Source of the DNA: Psychrobacillus sp040274765
Lineage (GTDB): Bacteria > Bacillota > Bacilli > Bacillales_A > Planococcaceae
Assembly (NCBI GenBank): GCA_040274765.1
Contig: JBEMAY010000007.1
Coordinates: 5,628-69,627, forward strand
Direction of reading: 5' to 3'
DNA length: 64,000 nucleotides
This document shows, in pieces, positions 61,001 to 64,000 of the stretch. The position numbers and the translations under genes were made by a program. The notes beneath the pieces are model-generated. The model was not told the DNA's origin. It saw only the letters and a program-made list of their open reading frames with translations, and ran no database searches. Within the stretch, counting starts at the first letter, position 1, and every line of letters begins with the position of its first letter.

Positions 61001-61259
61001 CGGAGCAGACACAGTAATATTATATGACCTGTGGTGGAATCCAGCAGTGGAGCAGCAAGCAGCAGATCGTGCTCACCGCATGGGCCAAACAAATGAGGTC
61101 CAAGTCATTCGATTGGTAGCAAAAGGCACCATTGAAGAAAAAATTACACAGCTCCAGCATAGAAAACAAAATCTAATCGAGGAAGTTATACATTCTGGAC
61201 AGGATATATTAGCCGGAATGAATGAAGAAGATATTTTAGACGTTTTGATGGGAGAGTAA
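58095..61259 (+). CDS. SWIM-domain SNF2-family helicase
   Basis: A 1054-residue DEAD/SNF2 ATPase. N-terminal SWIM zinc finger (Cys70-x-Cys72 ... Cys82-x-His84). The middle part has no recognised domain (DUF3670/SNF2_assoc-like). The motor (about 600-1040) has motif I DDMGLGKTLQ (Lys632), motif II FDEAQ (Asp727), motif III ALTGTPIEN, RQLCCHPAL, FSQFTQML, and motif VI DLWWNPAVEQQAADRAHRMGQ. Widespread in Bacillales with unknown role, sometimes in defence contexts. It stands between the two LXG loci, not overlapping either. Confidence 0.9.
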   Translation: MMNSTINEKKIKELCGITAFKKGKAYFLADKVHLHPSPKDKKVMKATVKAGENFMVTIKADSVGEVVASCTCPPVGFVSTYCQHIAAALISIDEKQRMDSYLAERMLNLFEKKTSPPTGKQLHFDERKILEMEFTCCTVPLEGGAYGFGIQLAVGPEPFQEIKQVAKFLYEMERRRPFEYSPGYSYAPEVFSFTRETDDVLQILMKSQRINSKAIIHDDILLMSATDWDRLLPLLIKAPRVKFLHDDFYYEGIQLGQELPIRFEFDEAKKPDYQLNVKGLDMVTVYRSYGYAFSKGVLYKLQPEETSRLAELKSILDQSGKHELNILENNIDQFMKTVLPGLMKLGQVYIAEPISKRMGETPLKAKLFLDRVKNRLLAGLEFHYGHLLVNPCEETDESFTHFPGIRRQREKELEIMKLLLDCGFTQTPGGFYLMDEEDEYNFLYYVLPTVEKWVQVYASTAVKLRVVKEYTGPKIRIEMKERTEWLEFRFELDGIKEKEIQQLMTAIEEKRRFYRIPNGNLVSLETPEFLDLARFMEDMEVSSEHFRDGMQVPILKGMQIAQTLSRGDLLEPGQRFAKLLKNLNEPENLEEDVPLGLENVLRDYQKVGFRWFKLMASYGFGGILADDMGLGKTLQSIAFIESVLSESRVRKQPILVVTPASLLYNWKNELGKFTPHIDVQIIDGSKTDRNAAWKAGIEADVLVTSYPSLRMDTECYRDLFFHTVFFDEAQAFKNPMTKTARAVKMLQAKHRFALTGTPIENSLDELWSIFYVVFPGLLPNRREFSEMRREHIAKQVRPFILRRMKTDVLQELPKKTEMVIYSELQVEQKKLYAAHLAELKHDALKHLKKKTFRKNRIKFLAGLTRLRQLCCHPALFVEGYEGSSAKYEQLMEILEDCRMTGRRVLVFSQFTQMLAIIRKQLIKQGAPYFYIDGQTPPVDRVSLCERFNEGEGDLFLVSLKAGGTGLNLTGADTVILYDLWWNPAVEQQAADRAHRMGQTNEVQVIRLVAKGTIEEKITQLQHRKQNLIEEVIHSGQDILAGMNEEDILDVLMGE

Positions 61260-61393
61260 ATTATTATAATCAAATAGAAGATAATATAAATATACAAATG
61301 TTAGGAGACTTTTGTAGCGTTTTATTAATCACTTTCTCCAACATAAGAATTATTTTTCATATACCCCCTTCTATCATTTCCATTAATTCTAAT

Positions 61394-61410
61394 AAATGGA
61401 ATACAATATT
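61394..61410 (+). promoter_or_regulatory. Upstream motif shared by both LXG loci (copy 2)
   Basis: AAATGGAATACAATATT, 47 bases before ATG 61441; see copy at 55400. The first ten bases are identical to that copy. Confidence 0.45.
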
Positions 61411-61440
61411 ATTAATTTAATATGGTAGGGGAGGGAGCTT

Positions 61441-63138
61441 ATGAAAGTATTAGATGTGGATGTAGTACAGGTAGGACTAAAAAATAATGTCAGTATGCTT
61501 GAGAGACTTCAAAAGGAAACAGAATCCATCCATAACAGTATTAAAGGGTTAGTTGGTATGAATGAAGTGCTAAAGGGGAATGGAGGAAATTCTATAAGGG
61601 CTTTTTACGAGGAATGTCACCTGCCCTTCCTAGAGTTCTTTCAACTATTCTCTAAAGAGTATATACGTGTCTTGCAAACAATTGAAAGCGCCCTACTTTC
61701 ACTTGAATCGAACACTGACGGACATATGGTTCAAAGGTATATGGACGGAGAGGTAGAAGAAGGACTGAAGAATATCTCAGACCTTACTAAGAATTTAGTA
61801 GAAGCGACAAATAGTATCATGGACCAGGTATCTGACATCGTTTCGCTTCCTCATTTGGATGATAGTGATGTGCAGGATGGGGTGATGCGCTCTAGAAATA
61901 AAAAAGAGGACACTTTAGATAAACTCTATGAATTTGATCAGACTCAGCATAATGCGTTGTTGTCTATTGAGAACGGCGTAAAGATAATGGAAACATGGGT
62001 TGCTGATATAGAAGCTTTACTGAAGGGTGACTTAACGGATAGAAACTTCCAAATTAACAAATGGAATTTACTATCGGTGAATAGCGAGCTGACAGATGCC
62101 ATAGAAACTCAAGAATATCCACTTTTAGCCTGCGTAATAAAAAATGACCATGAAGATTTAATTGGCACAACAATATCCGCAGAAACCTTTAATTTGTTAA
62201 ATGTTAAACTAGAACGAACAGTGGAACGAGAAATTTTTGATGATTTTTCACTGTTAAACTACCATGAATATGAAAATGGACTTGTGATCAAAGAATATCG
62301 TTTAAAAGGTGAAGATACGATTCATTACGAGATTGTCAGTGAAGTGAAGGAGGAAATATTGTCTCCAAAAGAAGCTTATAAATTAGCCGAGGATGAATAT
62401 ATAGAATATTTTTCATCACTGTCTGATGGAGAAAGGGAAATATTTTTACGAAACGTAATGGATGCCCAGCTAGAAGAAGAGAATAAATTAACTAAGGAAG
62501 TTTTAGATTTTTTAATTTTAGATGATATTAATGCTCTTTTTGGCCAAGATTCTTCTTTGGCTGAGAGAGGGCTAGCAGCTGCTGGATTTATCCCGTTCGG
62601 CAAGGTTACAAAGCTAGGTAAATTAGGAAAATTATTTGGACATGCAGACGATGTACCGACAAATAAAATCGATGATGTACTCGAGGCCAGAGGTATTAAG
62701 GTAGTCGACGGTAGAGTGGCAAATAAAATACCGGTAGAAGAATTCAAAAATATAAGAGCTTCCTCTATTCATAATCCAGACGCAAGCTCCATGACACTTG
62801 GAAAGTACACGCCCTCCATTAAGAATGGGGAGCCAGACTGGGCCACACCAGGACCAGATTCATATATAAATAAAGCTGGGAATAATTCCACTTATTTTAG
62901 CATGGGTGACGACTGGGGTACAATTCAAAGAAAATATGACCTGAGTAATGAAGAAATGTTCGAGCTATTTAATGTACCGGCCTTAGAGGATGCTGTAACT
63001 AGTGGAAAAGCCATAAGGTTTTCACACAATCCCAATGAAGCTACCGGCTTTCTTAAAGATGAATGGGAGTATTTAAAAAGGGAACATGGCTTTACTGACT
63101 TAATTGAAGAAGGGGGAATGTGGTATGCAGAAAGATAA
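61441..63138 (+). CDS. LXG polymorphic toxin with unassigned C-terminal tip
   Basis: A 565-residue LXG-class toxin. Its N-terminal about 205 residues are clearly paralogous to the 55.5-kb toxin (MKVLDVDVVQVGLKNN, ECHLPFLEFFQLFSKEY, QVSDIVSLPHLDDSDVQDGV). The linker includes an extra segment (EAYKLAEDEYIEYFSSLSDGER). The tip (about residues 440-565) reads SSMTLGKYTPSIKNGEPDWATPG, NSTYFSMGDDWGTIQRKYDLSNEEM, GKAIRFSHNPNEATGFLKDEWEYLK. The YF-G-DW and FSHNP parts resemble toxin tips seen on CdiA and PT-VENN proteins, but I cannot name the enzyme. A small gene overlaps its end. Confidence 0.8.
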   Translation: MKVLDVDVVQVGLKNNVSMLERLQKETESIHNSIKGLVGMNEVLKGNGGNSIRAFYEECHLPFLEFFQLFSKEYIRVLQTIESALLSLESNTDGHMVQRYMDGEVEEGLKNISDLTKNLVEATNSIMDQVSDIVSLPHLDDSDVQDGVMRSRNKKEDTLDKLYEFDQTQHNALLSIENGVKIMETWVADIEALLKGDLTDRNFQINKWNLLSVNSELTDAIETQEYPLLACVIKNDHEDLIGTTISAETFNLLNVKLERTVEREIFDDFSLLNYHEYENGLVIKEYRLKGEDTIHYEIVSEVKEEILSPKEAYKLAEDEYIEYFSSLSDGEREIFLRNVMDAQLEEENKLTKEVLDFLILDDINALFGQDSSLAERGLAAAGFIPFGKVTKLGKLGKLFGHADDVPTNKIDDVLEARGIKVVDGRVANKIPVEEFKNIRASSIHNPDASSMTLGKYTPSIKNGEPDWATPGPDSYINKAGNNSTYFSMGDDWGTIQRKYDLSNEEMFELFNVPALEDAVTSGKAIRFSHNPNEATGFLKDEWEYLKREHGFTDLIEEGGMWYAER

Positions 63139-63475
63139 TGTAGCAACCGCTAAAGAAACAGCAAAAAGCTTTACGAAAGCAATGAGAGAATACTTTGGAG
63201 ATCGAGTAGATAATTTTTCAATCTACAATTTAACAGATACCCCGCATGAAATGTTCTCGATAGATTTCCAAGCATACAAATACTTCATTATTACTTTAGG
63301 CTATGATAGAGGTAGTTTTGGATGTGCTATTAACTACGGGAAATCTAATGTAAGTTTAGAAAACAGCCAGAAATGGTTTGATGAAGCAGATATGAATATC
63401 TTCTTAAAGGAACTGGAGCAACAGCTAGAATTAAGAATCCCAGATAAATTTTTAGAGTTTTATGGGTGGAAATAA
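63125..63475 (+). CDS. Candidate immunity protein to LXG toxin 2
   Basis: A 116-residue protein from ATG 63125, with GAAGAAGGGGG upstream; it overlaps the toxin gene by 14 bases. Cytosolic, with no signal: KETAKSFTKAMREYFGDRVDNFSIYNLTDTPHEMFSIDFQAYKYFIITLGYDRGSFGCAINYGK. The family is not recognised. Immunity is inferred from the tight overlap with the toxin and its small size. Confidence 0.7.
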   Translation: MQKDNVATAKETAKSFTKAMREYFGDRVDNFSIYNLTDTPHEMFSIDFQAYKYFIITLGYDRGSFGCAINYGKSNVSLENSQKWFDEADMNIFLKELEQQLELRIPDKFLEFYGWK

Positions 63476-63507
63476 AGGATAAGAGATTAGTAAAAGAATT
63501 ATTAATG

Positions 63508-63552
63508 AAAAAAGAGCATCTTTAACATAAAAGTTAGAGATACTCTTTTTTA
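63508..63552. terminator. Bidirectional intrinsic terminator
   Basis: AAAAAAGAG-CATCTTTAAC and GTTAGAGAT-ACTCTTTTTT form an interrupted stem between convergent genes. Confidence 0.8.
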
Positions 63553-64000
63553 TTATTCTTCTACTAAATAATGGTATATATCATACTGAACTGGTTGTTC
63601 TAAAATCATGTTCATAGTAGCTACACTGTATTCTTTTCCTTTGTCGATAAGGGTATCATTTTGTGCACTTTTTGGGTCCACTTCAACTTCTCCAAGGTAG
63701 TAAAAATCTTTACCTTCACCGTTATGTTTTTTGACAAACAGATGAACCTTTATATTAGAGTCGGTAGAATTAACAATGGGAGAGATGTCCTTAGCTGTAA
63801 TTTTTCTATTCTTGGTTGAACACCACTTAAAAACATCTGCTGATAAGAACTCGTCCATGTATTTAACTTCTGATTCATCATCGTCAGCTTTGTGGTAATT
63901 CACAAAAATAGGACATTTATTCATTTTAACTCGTCCCCCGTTTAACGTGCCTTCTTCATTAGCAGGCCAGTTTAAAAGTCTACATACATCTTTTCTAGAG
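63553..64000 (-). CDS. DUF3427 C-terminal domain, 3' part of a larger gene
   Basis: The frame stays open past the ATG at 63924 to the window edge, so the gene begins beyond 64000. In-frame residues include SRKDVCRLLNWPANE, then KCPIFVNYHK, HLFVKKHNGEGKDFYYLGEVEVDP and QPVQYDIYHYLVEE, all typical of DUF3427. This domain usually caps a helicase with an N-terminal PLD-type nuclease (defence or DNA-repair type) or stands with HNH proteins. Only the last 149 or so residues are seen. Confidence 0.85.
   Translation of the reverse strand, partial: SRKDVCRLLNWPANEEGTLNGGRVKMNKCPIFVNYHKADDDESEVKYMDEFLSADVFKWCSTKNRKITAKDISPIVNSTDSNIKVHLFVKKHNGEGKDFYYLGEVEVDPKSAQNDTLIDKGKEYSVATMNMILEQPVQYDIYHYLVEE

Noticed and set aside
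55400..64000. Prophage or integrative element carrying the LXG genes
   Set aside because: No integrase, attachment repeat, capsid, portal or conjugation gene visible in the window; only the accessory gene content points to transfer.

Overview
The window is about 37-38% GC by eye and reads as a chromosomal segment of a low-GC, Gram-positive, aerobic member of the Bacillales. Strong AGGAGG-type ribosome sites, many TTG/GTG starts, lipoproteins, a LiaFSR-like envelope-stress module, ykoFEDC, a tyrosine T-box, a SwrC-like RND pump and YolD/YhfH-type small proteins all fit Bacillus relatives. Psychrobacillus, Lysinibacillus or Sporosarcina (Caryophanaceae/Planococcaceae) is my inference and was not tested. 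No rRNA, tRNA, insertion sequence, integrase or CRISPR array was seen.

Layout. 0-1.3 kb: 3' end of malate synthase and a YhfH-like zinc-ribbon peptide. 1.3-4.5 kb: a lipoprotein, a membrane Lon-like protease without ATPase, and a small SOS operon with a clear LexA box and a YolD-like gene. 4.6-7.7 kb: a two-component system with a hidden small membrane-protein gene between regulator and kinase. 7.7-9.4 kb: a NERD-like gene remnant, a DinB-like gene lacking a normal start codon, and a FlaR-like P-loop protein. 9.4-12.9 kb (minus): a lia-type operon. 13-15.6 kb: a metallophosphoesterase, DedA and UppP, which suit undecaprenyl-phosphate recycling. 15.7-17.4 kb: a tyrosine T-box (specifier UAC) controlling a NhaC-family transporter. 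17.5-18.6 kb: two DUF2569 membrane paralogues. 18.7-22.8 kb: a class I ribonucleotide reductase operon under paired NrdR boxes and a cobalamin riboswitch.

23-32 kb holds mixed genes: a DHFR-like protein, a lipoprotein-anchored S26 peptidase, a TetR/RND efflux pair with overlapping divergent promoters, and an XRE / membrane / beta-lactamase-like operon. 32.1-35.6 kb (minus) is a TPP-riboswitch-controlled ykoFEDC-type thiamine-precursor ECF transporter. 35.8-40.4 kb has a hydroxyacid dehydrogenase and a glycine-betaine/choline-type ABC transporter whose 5' leader can fold into a riboswitch-like closed structure that I cannot assign to a known class. 40.6-47.4 kb holds small membrane proteins, GNAT, DinB, a TetR-SGNH-SDR operon and lipoproteins. 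47.6-55 kb has an HpaB-type monooxygenase, an FMN hydroxy-acid oxidase and a complete Liv branched-chain amino-acid ABC transporter.

55.4-64 kb is an accessory conflict region. It has two paralogous LXG polymorphic toxins with different C-terminal tips, three candidate immunity genes, a SWIM-SNF2 helicase, and the 3' end of a DUF3427 gene running off the window. Three intergenic arrays (7.8, 36.8 and 49.1 kb) share one design: a conserved core of about 10 bp repeated every 20-21 bp with variable linkers, and a different core in each array. These arrays and the opu leader are the least explained structures here.
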